Positions 8,868 to 18,088 of a stretch of 64,000 nucleotides of DNA are shown one piece after another. The position numbers were made by a program, and so were the translations under genes. The first letter of the stretch is position 1. Each line of letters starts with the position of its first letter. Under the pieces are notes generated by a model that worked only from the letters and a program-made list of their open reading frames with translations, was not told where the DNA came from and made no database searches. Source of the stretch: Paenibacillus sp. 32352. GTDB taxonomy: Bacteria; Bacillota; Bacilli; Paenibacillales; NBRC-103111. Location of the stretch: NCBI RefSeq assembly GCF_002042965.1, contig NZ_MZNT01000016.1, positions 124,001 through 188,000 on the forward strand, in the 5' to 3' direction.

Positions 8868-11342
8868 TTGATCAAGCGCAGATTAATTGAGCAATGGGAG
8901 CATCACCGCGGAAGCCTGGGAGGGCCTTGGGAGGTATGGCGCCAGGACAAGCTGCAGAACCATTATAATGTCCCATGGCATAGCGTAGAGCTGCCTCATT
9001 CTTACAACGGACTGGACGTACTGGACCCGGACGGCAAGTATTATCAAGGACAGGGCTGGTACCGTAATAAGCTGGAAGTGAACAACCCTTATCCTCAAGG
9101 AAGGACGCTGCTTCACTTCGAGGGAGCGGGCCAGCGTACGGATGTCTATGTATACACGAATAAGGTAGGCTCCCATTTGGGCGGCTATGACGAATTTACG
9201 GTAGACATTACGGAAGCTGTTGCGCAGGCGCGCGAAATCGAGCGCTACAAAGGACTCATTCCGGTAGCCGTAGCATGCGACAACAGCCGTGAGCTGGAGA
9301 CGATCCCTTCGGATGCCAGTGACTTTAACCTGTACGGCGGGATATACCGCTATTTGAACCTGGTTTATGTGCCTGCGGTCTCCTTGGAGCGTGTCCATGT
9401 GGAGCCGAAGCTGTCTGATGATCATAGCAGCTGCCGTGTTGCGGTTCGCGCTGCCTTATACAATCCGCAAGGCTTGCAGGAAGAAGTGACCCTGAAGGTT
9501 AGCATCAAGGACGGAGAAGGACAGGAGCTGGCTCAATTCCAGCTTCGCGAGAAGCCTTGGACGGGGATGAAGGAGCTTGCTGTAACAGAACTGGCGAACC
9601 CTGTGCTGTGGACGACGGACAGTCCTTACTTGTACAGCTGCACGGTGGAGCTGGAAAGTGCATACGGCCGTACGGAGCAGGTGGAGCGTTTCGGGGCCCG
9701 CAGCTTCGAATTTGTGAAAAGAGGGCCGTTCAAGCTGAACGGCGAGCGTCTGCTGCTGCGCGGTACTCACCGCCACGAGGATCATGCGGGCGTTGGACCT
9801 GCGATGACCGAGGAAATGATCCGCACGGAAATGCAGCTGATCAAGGATATGGGAGCGAATTTCATTCGCCTCGGCCACTACCAGCAATCCCGTATCGTTC
9901 TGGATTTGTGCGACGAGCTCGGAATCCTGGTCTGGGAAGAAATCCCTTGGTGCCGCGGAGGTCTCGGAGGCGAACAGTACCGCCAGCAGTGCCGCGATAT
10001 GCTGACCGCGATGATCGAGCAGCATTATAACCATCCTTCGGTTATTCTGTGGGGACTCGGCAACGAGAACGATTGGGAATGTGACTTTGACTACTTCGAC
10101 CAGCAGGAGATCCGCGCGTTCATGAAGGAGCTTCACGATTTGTCGCATAAGCTGGACCCGAGCCGTCTGACCGCGATTCGCCGCTGCGAGTTCTGCAAAG
10201 ATATTATCGACGTGTACTCGCCTTCGATCTGGGCAGGCTGGTACCGCGGCATTTATACGGATTATGAAGAAAGCAGCCGCCAAGCATTTGAAAACGTCGA
10301 CTCCTTCTTCCATATGGAGTGGGGCGCGGATAACCTGGCAACGCGTCATGTGGAGAAGACGTACACCGGCTTTGAGTTTATCAAGAGCGGTGACGGCGAT
10401 ACCGACGAGCGTGACGGCGATTATTTGCTGACCGGCGGCGAGCCTCGCGTATCCCGTGACGGCGACTGGTCGGAAACCTACTTCTGCGAAATGATCGACT
10501 GGTATTTGAAATCCCAGGAGAAGATGGACTGGCTGACCGGTGCGGCTCAGTGGGCGTTCAAGGATTTTGCGACGCCGGTTCGTCCGGACTCCCCGATTCC
10601 TTATTTGAATATGAAAGGGATCATCGAACGCGACTTTACGAAAAAAGAAGCTTACTACGTGTACCAATCGTACTGGACAAGCAAGCCGATGGCCCGCATT
10701 TACGGCCATACGATGCCGGTTCGGTGGGGAGCCGCGGATGAGCTGAAAACCATCAAGGTATACTCCAACTGCCCGGAAGCGGAGCTGTTCTTAAATGGCG
10801 TAAGCCTCGGCGTGAGAAAGCGCGATTCACAAAACTTCCCTGCGGCAGGCCTGCGTTGGGAGACCGTACTGAAGCCGGGCATCAACCAGGTGAAGGTGGT
10901 AGCGACCAAAGACGGCGTTACGGTAACCGACGAGCTGTCGTTTGAATATCAAACGGAAGCTTGGGGCCAGCCGGTCGAGATCAGACTGAGCTCTGAGAAG
11001 CAGGAGGACGGCAATATCGTTGTCGAAGCGGTCGCTTATGACGCCAACGGCGTACGCTGCCTCGACGCGTTGAACTTCGTCCGGTTCGGCTTAACCGGCG
11101 ACGGCAAGCTGATCGACCGCCAAGGTACGGTGCGCGGCTCCAGCTTGATTCAGCTGACGAACGGACGCGCATGCATCGTGATTGATCCTGTAGGCGGAGC
11201 TGCCGCCAGCGTGCCGGTGACCGGCTTCGTATCGGCAGGGGGACCAGCGGCAAGCGCGGCGGCTAATGGAACAAAGCATGAGCCAGTCTCCGTCGTAAGC
11301 GTTGCAAGCGCCGGCTTGCCGACCGCATTCTTAACCATCTAA
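8868..11342 (+). CDS. Glycoside hydrolase family 2 (beta-galactosidase/beta-glucuronidase type)
   Basis: This 824-residue retaining glycosidase has the GH2 order: an N-terminal sugar-binding jelly-roll (about 1-190), an Ig-like domain (190-290), a TIM barrel (290-600) and C-terminal Ig-like domains with PEAELFLNGVSLG, as in DUF4982-containing GH2 enzymes. The general acid/base Glu is in ILWGLGNENDWE (about residue 400). The nucleophile is expected in FHMEWGADN (about 483). HRHEDHAGVG and GANFIRLGHY are classic GH2 barrel motifs. No signal peptide is seen, so it should act in the cytoplasm on imported oligosaccharide. The start is TTG 8868, with ACGGAGTG upstream. The GH88 gene follows, suggesting joint removal of terminal sugar and unsaturated uronate. 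The exact sugar cannot be read from sequence. Confidence 0.9.
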   Translation: MIKRRLIEQWEHHRGSLGGPWEVWRQDKLQNHYNVPWHSVELPHSYNGLDVLDPDGKYYQGQGWYRNKLEVNNPYPQGRTLLHFEGAGQRTDVYVYTNKVGSHLGGYDEFTVDITEAVAQAREIERYKGLIPVAVACDNSRELETIPSDASDFNLYGGIYRYLNLVYVPAVSLERVHVEPKLSDDHSSCRVAVRAALYNPQGLQEEVTLKVSIKDGEGQELAQFQLREKPWTGMKELAVTELANPVLWTTDSPYLYSCTVELESAYGRTEQVERFGARSFEFVKRGPFKLNGERLLLRGTHRHEDHAGVGPAMTEEMIRTEMQLIKDMGANFIRLGHYQQSRIVLDLCDELGILVWEEIPWCRGGLGGEQYRQQCRDMLTAMIEQHYNHPSVILWGLGNENDWECDFDYFDQQEIRAFMKELHDLSHKLDPSRLTAIRRCEFCKDIIDVYSPSIWAGWYRGIYTDYEESSRQAFENVDSFFHMEWGADNLATRHVEKTYTGFEFIKSGDGDTDERDGDYLLTGGEPRVSRDGDWSETYFCEMIDWYLKSQEKMDWLTGAAQWAFKDFATPVRPDSPIPYLNMKGIIERDFTKKEAYYVYQSYWTSKPMARIYGHTMPVRWGAADELKTIKVYSNCPEAELFLNGVSLGVRKRDSQNFPAAGLRWETVLKPGINQVKVVATKDGVTVTDELSFEYQTEAWGQPVEIRLSSEKQEDGNIVVEAVAYDANGVRCLDALNFVRFGLTGDGKLIDRQGTVRGSSLIQLTNGRACIVIDPVGGAAASVPVTGFVSAGGPAASAAANGTKHEPVSVVSVASAGLPTAFLTI

Positions 11343-11352
11343 AGTGATTCGG

Positions 11353-11378
11353 GCAGGGTGTGCTATGGCGCATCCTGC
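11353..11378 (+). other. Intercistronic hairpin between GH2 and GH88 genes
   Basis: GCAGGGTGTGC pairs fully (two G-U pairs) with GCGCATCCTGC around a TATG loop. No T-run follows, so it is more likely a processing or stability hairpin than a terminator. Confidence 0.5.
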
Positions 11379-11430
11379 ATCTATAAACTTCATTCGATTT
11401 CAGAAGCCATCCTAAAGGAGGATAACGAGC

Positions 11431-12585
11431 ATGACAGCATTGGATACAAGCAAGTTGAAGCAAGCAGCGAATTTGCAAGAAGCACTTCCGCATATTTGGG
11501 AGGCTCTGCAGCACAAGGTAGATCGTATGATTACCCAAATCGGGGACAAGTCCCCTCACGTGGCTCCGGCTGATACAGGAGTTTACGACGATATGCGCCA
11601 TGACTGGTGGACATCGGGCTTCTGGCCGGGCATTCTATGGATTATGCACGAAATGACAGGCAAAGAGCATTACAAAAATGCAGCCTGGGTATGGGACGAG
11701 AAGCTGGAGCAAAAATCGATCCAGCAAAACAACTATCACCACGACGTGGGCTTCCAATACCTGCCTACTGCGGTAATCAAGTACAAGCTGACAGGTGATG
11801 AGGACGGCAAGCGCCGCGGGCTGACGGCCGCGAACTTCCTCGCTGGACGTTTCAACATTGCAGGCAATTTCCTCCGCGCATGGAATCAGGAAAAAATCGG
11901 CTGGTCGATCGTCGACTCCTCGATGAACCTGTCCATTCTGTTCTGGGCAGCCGAAGAAATCAAGGATCCTCGTTTCAGCCATATCGCTAAAGCTCACGCG
12001 GACACTGTTGTGAACCACTTTATCCGCGAGGACGGCTCGGTTAACCATATCGTCAGCTTCAACCCAGAGACCGGTGAGGTCATTGAGTCTCTCGGCGGTC
12101 AAGGCGCGGGCCCTCATTCCTCCTGGAGCCGCGGTGCCGCTTGGGCGCTGCACGGCATGGCGAACACATACCGCTTCACCGGCGATAAAAAATATTTGCG
12201 CGCAGCACAGCGCGTAGCGCACTACTTCTTGTCCATGCTGCCGGAAGATCATGTGGCGCATTGGGATTTCCGCGCGGCGGAAAGCTTGGCCGACGAGCCT
12301 CGCGACACCTCGGCCGCATCCTGCGCCGCATCCGGCCTGCTGGAGCTGGCAGACGCGCTGCCAGGCGTTGAAGGCAAAGCCTACCGCGACGCAGCAGAGC
12401 GTATTCTGCTCTCGCTGACGCAAAACTACGGCACTTGGGACCGTCCTGAGCATGAAGCGATTCTGCTCGAAGGAACGGGTAACAAGCCGGCCGGACAAAA
12501 CGTGAACGTCTCCCTGATCTACGGGGACTACTACTACGTAGAAGCTATCGCCAAGCTGCTCGGCTGGAAAAACCGCATTTTCTAA
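11431..12585 (+). CDS. GH88 unsaturated glucuronyl hydrolase
   Basis: A 384-residue alpha6/alpha6-barrel enzyme that removes the 4,5-unsaturated uronic acid left at the non-reducing end by polysaccharide lyases. Asp105 in NYHHDVGFQY and Asp162 in SIVDSSMNLSIL match the two conserved Asp of GH88 (Asp88 and Asp149 in the Bacillus enzyme). HSSWSRGAAWALHGMAN is the usual barrel motif. AAAGGAGG lies just upstream of ATG 11431. It is cytoplasmic, with no signal peptide. It follows GH2 by 88 nt and is ended by a strong terminator. GH105 is a related alternative, but the 'SSWSRG' block favours GH88. Confidence 0.9.
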   Translation: MTALDTSKLKQAANLQEALPHIWEALQHKVDRMITQIGDKSPHVAPADTGVYDDMRHDWWTSGFWPGILWIMHEMTGKEHYKNAAWVWDEKLEQKSIQQNNYHHDVGFQYLPTAVIKYKLTGDEDGKRRGLTAANFLAGRFNIAGNFLRAWNQEKIGWSIVDSSMNLSILFWAAEEIKDPRFSHIAKAHADTVVNHFIREDGSVNHIVSFNPETGEVIESLGGQGAGPHSSWSRGAAWALHGMANTYRFTGDKKYLRAAQRVAHYFLSMLPEDHVAHWDFRAAESLADEPRDTSAASCAASGLLELADALPGVEGKAYRDAAERILLSLTQNYGTWDRPEHEAILLEGTGNKPAGQNVNVSLIYGDYYYVEAIAKLLGWKNRIF

Positions 12586-12618
12586 TCGGTTCGTCGTGAG
12601 CCGAAACCAAAATGAACC

Positions 12619-12655
12619 AAGCTCCTTCCCGCTTTGTGCGGGAGGGAGCTTTTTT
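12619..12655 (+). terminator. Terminator after GH88 gene
   Basis: AAGCTCCTTCCCGC pairs with GCGGGAGGGAGCTT and a T-run follows. Confidence 0.9.
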
Positions 12656-12722
12656 AAATTTCGTGGCTCCCCGCATGTGCCTGAATCAGCTGCGAAGCTA
12701 TGGTCCTACTTCGCGGGGTTAT

Positions 12723-13472
12723 CTAATGAGCTCGATACAGCCTCGGATTCATTCCCGTCATGCGCTTGAAAAACCGCGAAAATGTAAAAATATCCTTAAA
12801 GCCCAGCTCCTCCGTGATATAAGATATATTGAATTCGCTATACCGCAGCATCTCCTTGGCCTTCTCCAGCCGAACCCGGTCGATGAAGGATTTCAAATTT
12901 TCTCCGGTCAGCTGCTTGAACAGCTTCGATATATGGCTTCGCGTATACGACAGCTGCTCTGCGATCTCATCCACGCTGATAGGTCTGCCGTTCCGCTCCC
13001 GCACCATATCGGTAATAGCGCGGACAAGCTGGCTCGGCTCATCCTCCATTTGGCAAAAATCGTCCGATCCGATATACACAAAGAGAGACTCCAGCATTCC
13101 CTCCACGAACATTTTCTCGTAAGGTTTCAGGATCGTTCCGGTAATCGTCGCAAGAAGCGACGCCGTAAATTTCTCGGTGAACAGCGATTTTGGAATGACC
13201 CCTCCCCTTGACGAGTCAGAAGCTTCGCTTCGTTCGAACTTCAATGTAATCCATGCCGCACCAGGAGTATCATAGATAAATTCATGCTCCTGAAAGGGAG
13301 GGATCAGCAGCATATCCCCTGCATTCAGCACTCTGATGGTATTGTCGTACAGCGTATAGGCAATGTGGCCGCGGGTGACCATTTCCAGCTGCCAGAACGT
13401 ATGCGAGTGCAAAGCGACCTTCCCGTAGCCGTGTTTTTCCCCTTTAAACAAAATGAGCAGATTGGAGTTCAT
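12723..13472 (-). CDS. AraC-family transcriptional regulator
   Basis: A 249-residue regulator, divergent from the four-gene catabolic operon. The cupin part shows HSHTFWQLEMVTRGHIAYTL and AGDMLLIPPFQEHEF. The AraC domain has VDEIAEQLSYTRSHISKLFK and LGFKDIFTFSRFFKRMTGMNP. The ATG at 13472 has GGGAAGG upstream; the GTG at 13481 lies on top of that site. Position suggests control of the operon starting at 13625. Confidence 0.88.
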   Translation of the reverse strand: MNSNLLILFKGEKHGYGKVALHSHTFWQLEMVTRGHIAYTLYDNTIRVLNAGDMLLIPPFQEHEFIYDTPGAAWITLKFERSEASDSSRGGVIPKSLFTEKFTASLLATITGTILKPYEKMFVEGMLESLFVYIGSDDFCQMEDEPSQLVRAITDMVRERNGRPISVDEIAEQLSYTRSHISKLFKQLTGENLKSFIDRVRLEKAKEMLRYSEFNISYITEELGFKDIFTFSRFFKRMTGMNPRLYRAH

Positions 13473-13624
13473 TGAATACACCTTCCCTCTACAAAGGCAT
13501 CTCTCCTTACCATATCAACTATCACACAAAACGACAAGTAAAGGCTTGATTTTGCCATTCGTCCCTATTTCACAAGGTGTTATATTGACTATGTAAAATA
13601 ATGACGGAGAGGCGTGAATGGAGC

Positions 13625-14608
13625 ATGGCCAAAGTAGGAGTTTTAATGCCGGTTAGTATGCAAAAAGCTATATTTTCAGAAGCAAGCCACAACGAGCTTG
13701 AATCGATTGCTGAAGTGAAATGGAATCCAACGGATGTACAGTTCAACGATGAGGAAGCCGCTGCCTTTTTGCAGGATTGCGAAGTGTCTGTAGGCTCCTG
13801 GAGGACGCCTAAGCCTACGAAGGCTATATTGGGGGCTTGTCCGTCCCTCAGGCTGTGGGAGCATGCCGCAGGGTCTGTCAAAGGCTTTTTCACGGACGAT
13901 TTGCGCGGCAGCGATATTGTGATTGCTTCCTGCGCTCCGGCGATAGGGAGAACCGTCGCCGAGATGGTGCTCGGCGAAATGATCATCGGCCTGCGACGAA
14001 TCCTTCCGAATGCCCAGTCGAACCGAACCGAGTTCCGGCAGCCGGTACCGAACAAATTGTATCTGGCGGCTGCTACGGTCGGCATCATCGGCGCGTCCCA
14101 GGTGGGCCGCTACTTCCTGCAGCTCGTACGGCCTTTCGGCCCAAAGGTGCTGCTGTATGATCCGTATATCTCGCAGGAAGCCGCCGCAGAGCTCGGGGCG
14201 ACGAAGGTCGATTCGCTTCTAGAGCTCTGTGGGCAATGCGATGCCATCACGATGCATACCCCGATGACGGACAGCACGCGCCATATGATGGGAGCAAAGG
14301 AATTTCAGGCGATGAAGGATGACGCGATTTTTATCAATTCCTCCCGCGGCGGCTGCATTGATGAGCAGGCATTGATTGCAGAGCTTAAGAAAGGACGCCT
14401 GTTCGCTTTTCTCGATGTGTCCGATCCGGAACCTGCAGAGATGAGCAATCCGATCCGCACGCTGCCTAACTGCATTTATACGTCCCACTTGGCGGGAGGT
14501 CAAAGCTATCATATCGGGAATCAGGTCGTTGAAGATGTAAGGGCTTTCCTAAATGGCTCCAAACCGAAGATGGTCGTTACCTGGGATATGCTGGACCGTC
14601 TGGCGTAG
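13625..14608 (+). CDS. D-isomer-specific 2-hydroxyacid dehydrogenase
   Basis: A 327-residue NAD(P)-dependent dehydrogenase of the phosphoglycerate/D-lactate family, interconverting a 2-keto acid and a D-2-hydroxy acid. The Rossmann motif is VGIIGASQVGRYFLQL (a variant of GxGxxG). The acidic residue at the end of strand 2 is in LLYDPYI. MHTPMTDSTRHMM, NSSRGGCIDEQAL and SHLAGGQ carry the usual Arg, Glu/Asp and His neighbourhood. The start at 13625 (MAKVGVLMP) gives the expected N-terminus; ATG 13601 is possible. It is the first gene of an operon with a TIM-barrel protein, an enolase-superfamily enzyme and a Gfo/Idh/MocA enzyme, which points to sugar acid breakdown. Confidence 0.85.
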   Translation: MAKVGVLMPVSMQKAIFSEASHNELESIAEVKWNPTDVQFNDEEAAAFLQDCEVSVGSWRTPKPTKAILGACPSLRLWEHAAGSVKGFFTDDLRGSDIVIASCAPAIGRTVAEMVLGEMIIGLRRILPNAQSNRTEFRQPVPNKLYLAAATVGIIGASQVGRYFLQLVRPFGPKVLLYDPYISQEAAAELGATKVDSLLELCGQCDAITMHTPMTDSTRHMMGAKEFQAMKDDAIFINSSRGGCIDEQALIAELKKGRLFAFLDVSDPEPAEMSNPIRTLPNCIYTSHLAGGQSYHIGNQVVEDVRAFLNGSKPKMVVTWDMLDRLA

Positions 14609-14634
14609 CCGGGGAGAGGGGGAAGATCGATTCG

Positions 14635-15486
14635 ATGCTGTATACCTTGTTTCCTAAGTTTTTTCAGAGCTGCGATGTGAACCAGCTTGCTGAGGCTGCC
14701 CGGGGGAGCGGATTCGATGCGGTCGATTTGGTGGTCCGTGAAGGCTACTGGGTCACACCGGACCGATTTGCTGAAGAAGCTCCTGCCTTTGTGCAGTCTA
14801 TGCAGCGCAGCAGCCTGAAGGTGGAGTTCGCGACAACCGGGTTTTCGCCGGAAATGCTCGCACAGGATGACACACCCTTGAAGGTCATGTCCGATGTAGG
14901 CATCCGCAGCTTCCGCATGTCGTACTTTTCGTATAACGAGCAAGAGCACTTGTTTACGCAAATGGAGAAAGCCCGTGCTTCGATGTATCAAATGGCGGAG
15001 CTGTGCGCCAAATATAAGCTCAAGGCGGTGTACCAAATCCACCACGGGGACCGCATGCTTATTCATCATTCCTATGCGGCACTGTCTCTTGTAGAAGGGC
15101 TGCCGTCCGACTATGTCGGCATTATGCCGGACCCGGGCAACCAGTTTCATGAGGGTAACGATAACTGGAGGAGGGCGATTCTATCGCTCGGAAGCTACTT
15201 GGCCGGTATGGGAATCAAGGACGCCCAGTACGTGTACAATCCGGAGGGCAGGACGGCTCCGAACAAAGGCTGGAGCAAGCAATGGACGCCTTGTCAGGAA
15301 GGCGTAACGAATTGGCATGTCATCGCGAAGGCGCTGCACGAAGCCAAGTTTCAAGGCGTGCTGAACTTTCAGCCTTTTTATCATAGCAGTAACTTGGATC
15401 TCCTCATTCCTGCACTTCGTGAAGAGGTGGCGTATATCAGGAGCATCATGAGAGAAATGGGGGAGACCGGTCATGAAGCCGTATGA
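14635..15486 (+). CDS. Xylose isomerase-like TIM-barrel protein
   Basis: A 283-residue protein of the AP-endonuclease 2/sugar phosphate isomerase-epimerase family. Likely metal-binding motifs are YQIHHGDRM (His), IMPDPGNQFHEGND (Asp and His) and the C-terminal LNFQPFYHSSN; the final Glu expected in epimerases is replaced here by Gln. GAGAGGGGGA lies upstream of ATG 14635. It overlaps the next gene by 14 nt, so the two are translationally coupled. The likely role is isomerising or epimerising a keto-sugar or sugar acid in the same pathway; the substrate is unknown. Confidence 0.75.
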   Translation: MLYTLFPKFFQSCDVNQLAEAARGSGFDAVDLVVREGYWVTPDRFAEEAPAFVQSMQRSSLKVEFATTGFSPEMLAQDDTPLKVMSDVGIRSFRMSYFSYNEQEHLFTQMEKARASMYQMAELCAKYKLKAVYQIHHGDRMLIHHSYAALSLVEGLPSDYVGIMPDPGNQFHEGNDNWRRAILSLGSYLAGMGIKDAQYVYNPEGRTAPNKGWSKQWTPCQEGVTNWHVIAKALHEAKFQGVLNFQPFYHSSNLDLLIPALREEVAYIRSIMREMGETGHEAV

Positions 15487-16870
15487 TATTACCGTAACCG
15501 GGTTGCAGTTATATGAGCTGCCGGTGCAAACCCGCGTCCCTTTGAAGTTCGGGGCTGAGGTACTGACGACCGTAACCTGTGCAAGAGTGTGCATTCAGAC
15601 GGAAAACCGGCTAGGCGAACGTGCCGAGGGCTGGGGGGAAACGCCGTTAAGCGTCCAATGGGTATGGCCGAGTTCGCTTAGCTATGAAGCGCGCGAGCAA
15701 GCCTTGAAGCAGATATGCCGGCTCATTGCCGAAGATCTGTCCGGGTGGAAGGAGCAGGGCCATCCGTTCGAGCTGGGCGTACGTTATCAGAAGCAGCGGC
15801 TGCCTAAGGTGGTCGATGCCTTTAACGCGAGCTCGGGCTTGCCTGAGCCTGTGCCGTATTTGGCGGCGCTCGTCTGCTTTTCCCTATTTGACATTGCGCT
15901 TCACGATGCTTACGGACAGACGAACCGGGTCAACATCTACGAGACCTACAACGGGACCTATATGAACGAGGAATTGTCTGCTTATTTGGAGCCGGCGGCA
16001 GGGTCATCGGTTAGCTTTGATGGGTTGTACCCGGAGGATTTTTTCTCCATTCCCAAGCATAAAGAATTGGTCGCATGGCATCTAGTAGGAGGCAAAGACC
16101 TGCTGTACCGGCACGAATTGACCGGCAGCGAACGCGATGACGGCTATCCGTACACACTGGAGGATTGGATTGAACGAGACGGCCTGCAATGCTTGAAGGT
16201 CAAGCTGACGGGAAATGATGCGGCTTGGGACTACAACCGGCTTGTACAAGTTGGAGAAATTGCATTGGCCAGACGGGTTGTATGGCTGACGGCGGACTTT
16301 AATTGCCAGGTTACCGATTGCAGCTATGTGAACGATATCTTGGACCGGTTAATGCAGGAGCATCCGGAAATTTATAAAGCGATCTTGTATATTGAGCAGC
16401 CTTTTCCTTATGAATTGGAGGAGCATCGGCTCGATGTCCGCAGCGTCAGCGCCAGAAAGCCTTTGTTCATGGACGAGAGCGCCCATGACTGGGAACTGGT
16501 GAAGCTGGGGCGGGAGCTGGGCTGGACCGGTGTTGCGCTCAAAACGTGCAAGACACAAACAGGCGCATTGCTAAGCCTCTGCTGGGCGAAGGCACATGGC
16601 ATGACCTTGATGGTGCAGGATTTAACGAATCCGATGCTTGCGCAAATTCCTCACCTGCTGCTGGCTTATCATGCTGGCACCATTATGGGGGTGGAGACGA
16701 ACGGAATGCAGTTTTACCCTGAAGCCTCTTATTATGAAGCCCAGGTTCACCCCGGATTGTATCGGAGACAGGACGGCAAGGTACAGCTGGACAGTCTGAC
16801 CGGTTACGGATTCGGCTATCAGGTCGAACAAATCGCGAGACCCCTCCCGCAGCCCACGGTATGCTATTAG
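15473..16870 (+). CDS. Enolase-superfamily (mandelate racemase/sugar acid dehydratase-like) protein
   Basis: A 465-residue enzyme with an N-terminal capping domain and a modified TIM barrel. The barrel shows CLKVKLTGND (K-x-K, general base), LTADFNCQ (first metal Asp), YIEQPF (metal Glu) and PLFMDESA (third acidic position), the usual order in mandelate racemase-subgroup enzymes. It should abstract the proton next to a carboxylate, typically to dehydrate a sugar acid. It is longer than most family members, with an insertion near residues 170-230. It lies fully inside the catabolic operon and overlaps both neighbours' ends (the next frame opens at 16861), which supports coupled expression. Confidence 0.82.
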   Translation: MKPYDITVTGLQLYELPVQTRVPLKFGAEVLTTVTCARVCIQTENRLGERAEGWGETPLSVQWVWPSSLSYEAREQALKQICRLIAEDLSGWKEQGHPFELGVRYQKQRLPKVVDAFNASSGLPEPVPYLAALVCFSLFDIALHDAYGQTNRVNIYETYNGTYMNEELSAYLEPAAGSSVSFDGLYPEDFFSIPKHKELVAWHLVGGKDLLYRHELTGSERDDGYPYTLEDWIERDGLQCLKVKLTGNDAAWDYNRLVQVGEIALARRVVWLTADFNCQVTDCSYVNDILDRLMQEHPEIYKAILYIEQPFPYELEEHRLDVRSVSARKPLFMDESAHDWELVKLGRELGWTGVALKTCKTQTGALLSLCWAKAHGMTLMVQDLTNPMLAQIPHLLLAYHAGTIMGVETNGMQFYPEASYYEAQVHPGLYRRQDGKVQLDSLTGYGFGYQVEQIARPLPQPTVCY

Positions 16871-16893
16871 ACAGCGGAAAGGCGGTGAAGCTG

Positions 16894-18078
16894 ATGCAAG
16901 AGAAGGGCAGGATTCACATCGGTATTATTGGCATGGGCAATATGGGCAAGCTTTATTATGAGCAGCTGTCCCGGATGGAAGGCTGCCAGGTCGTCTCTAT
17001 TTGGAGTCAAAAGGAAGAAAAAGTACATCGTCTCGCTGCCGAATACGGAGTTCAGGGCTTTACCGATTATATTGCGATGCTGGATGCAGGCAATCTGGAT
17101 GCGGTTATCGTGGCGACTCCTCATTATCAGCATACGACCGTAACGATCGAGGCGCTGCGCCGAAATATTCACGTGCTGGTGGAAAAACCGGTAGCCGCCC
17201 ATGTGAAGGATGCGGAGCGTATGATTGCTGTGTATGAAGAGCAGCGAAGGCATAAGCCGGATCTCGTATTTGCCGCCATCTATCAGCAGCGAACAGCTCC
17301 TGAGTGGCAGTATATCAGGCAAGTGGTGCAGGAAGGCAAGCTCGGGCGGCTAATGAGGTTCGCCTGGTTTAATACGAATTGGTTCCGTCCGCAGGCGTAT
17401 TTTAACGTAGGGAACTGGCGGGGCACGTGGAAGGGCGAAGGCGGCGGCGTGTTGTTAAATCAGTGCGCGCACAATCTGGATATGATGTGGTGGCTGTTCG
17501 GCCTCCCTCAAGCGATTACAGCGATGGCTGCATTCGGAAAGTACCATCATATTGAGGTCGAGGATGAGGTTCATGCCATGCTGGAGTATCCGGGCGGGCT
17601 GATGGGAAGCTTCGTTGCGTCCACGTCGGAGTGTCCGGGCACGGACCGGCTGGAGATCGTAGGCGAATACGGCAAGCTTGTGTATGAGCACAAAAAAGTA
17701 ACGCTGTATCAAAATACGGAGTCGGCGCTCGGCTACATTCAGCATGCCAAACGGGCCTTCGGTACCGTCCGGCACGACGTGGTTGAGATCGAATGGGACG
17801 GCAGTGCGGGGCCTGGACATGAACGGATTGTGGCAGATTTCCTCCAAGCGATCGCAGACCGGCAGGAACCGTTGGTACCTGCGGCTGAGGGCTTACACTC
17901 GCTGATGATTATTAACGGCATGGTATTATCCTCTATCCGCGAGAGCAAGGTGCGTCTGCCGCTAGACAGCGATGAATATGAGCGGGAGCTGCAAAGGCTG
18001 ATCGAACATTCCACGTACCGTAAGCCGGAGGCGAGTCAGGAGCAGGTTATGGTGGATGTTCGGGAGTCATTTCGGTGA
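16894..18078 (+). CDS. Gfo/Idh/MocA-family oxidoreductase
   Basis: A 394-residue NAD(P)-dependent sugar or inositol dehydrogenase. The Rossmann motif IHIGIIGMGNMGKLYYEQ is at the N-terminus, followed by VIVATPHYQHTTV and the family signature VLVEKPVAAHV (EKP, Lys). GGVLLNQCAHNLDMMWWLFG gives the catalytic-domain (D/H-x-x-D-x-x) region. The ATG at 16894 has AAAGGCGGTG upstream; an ATG at 16861 overlaps the preceding stop. It is the last gene of the operon, followed by the large inverted repeat and terminator. Confidence 0.88.
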   Translation: MQEKGRIHIGIIGMGNMGKLYYEQLSRMEGCQVVSIWSQKEEKVHRLAAEYGVQGFTDYIAMLDAGNLDAVIVATPHYQHTTVTIEALRRNIHVLVEKPVAAHVKDAERMIAVYEEQRRHKPDLVFAAIYQQRTAPEWQYIRQVVQEGKLGRLMRFAWFNTNWFRPQAYFNVGNWRGTWKGEGGGVLLNQCAHNLDMMWWLFGLPQAITAMAAFGKYHHIEVEDEVHAMLEYPGGLMGSFVASTSECPGTDRLEIVGEYGKLVYEHKKVTLYQNTESALGYIQHAKRAFGTVRHDVVEIEWDGSAGPGHERIVADFLQAIADRQEPLVPAAEGLHSLMIINGMVLSSIRESKVRLPLDSDEYERELQRLIEHSTYRKPEASQEQVMVDVRESFR

Positions 18079-18088
18079 GGGGGATAAA

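Noticed and set aside
9456-10709. 417-codon minus-strand ORF opposite the GH2 gene
   Set aside because: The GH2 frame holds all family motifs; the antisense frame is a codon-bias artefact.
12612-13211. 199-codon plus-strand ORF opposite an AraC gene
   Set aside because: The minus strand carries a complete AraC protein; the plus frame is its shadow and begins in a terminator.
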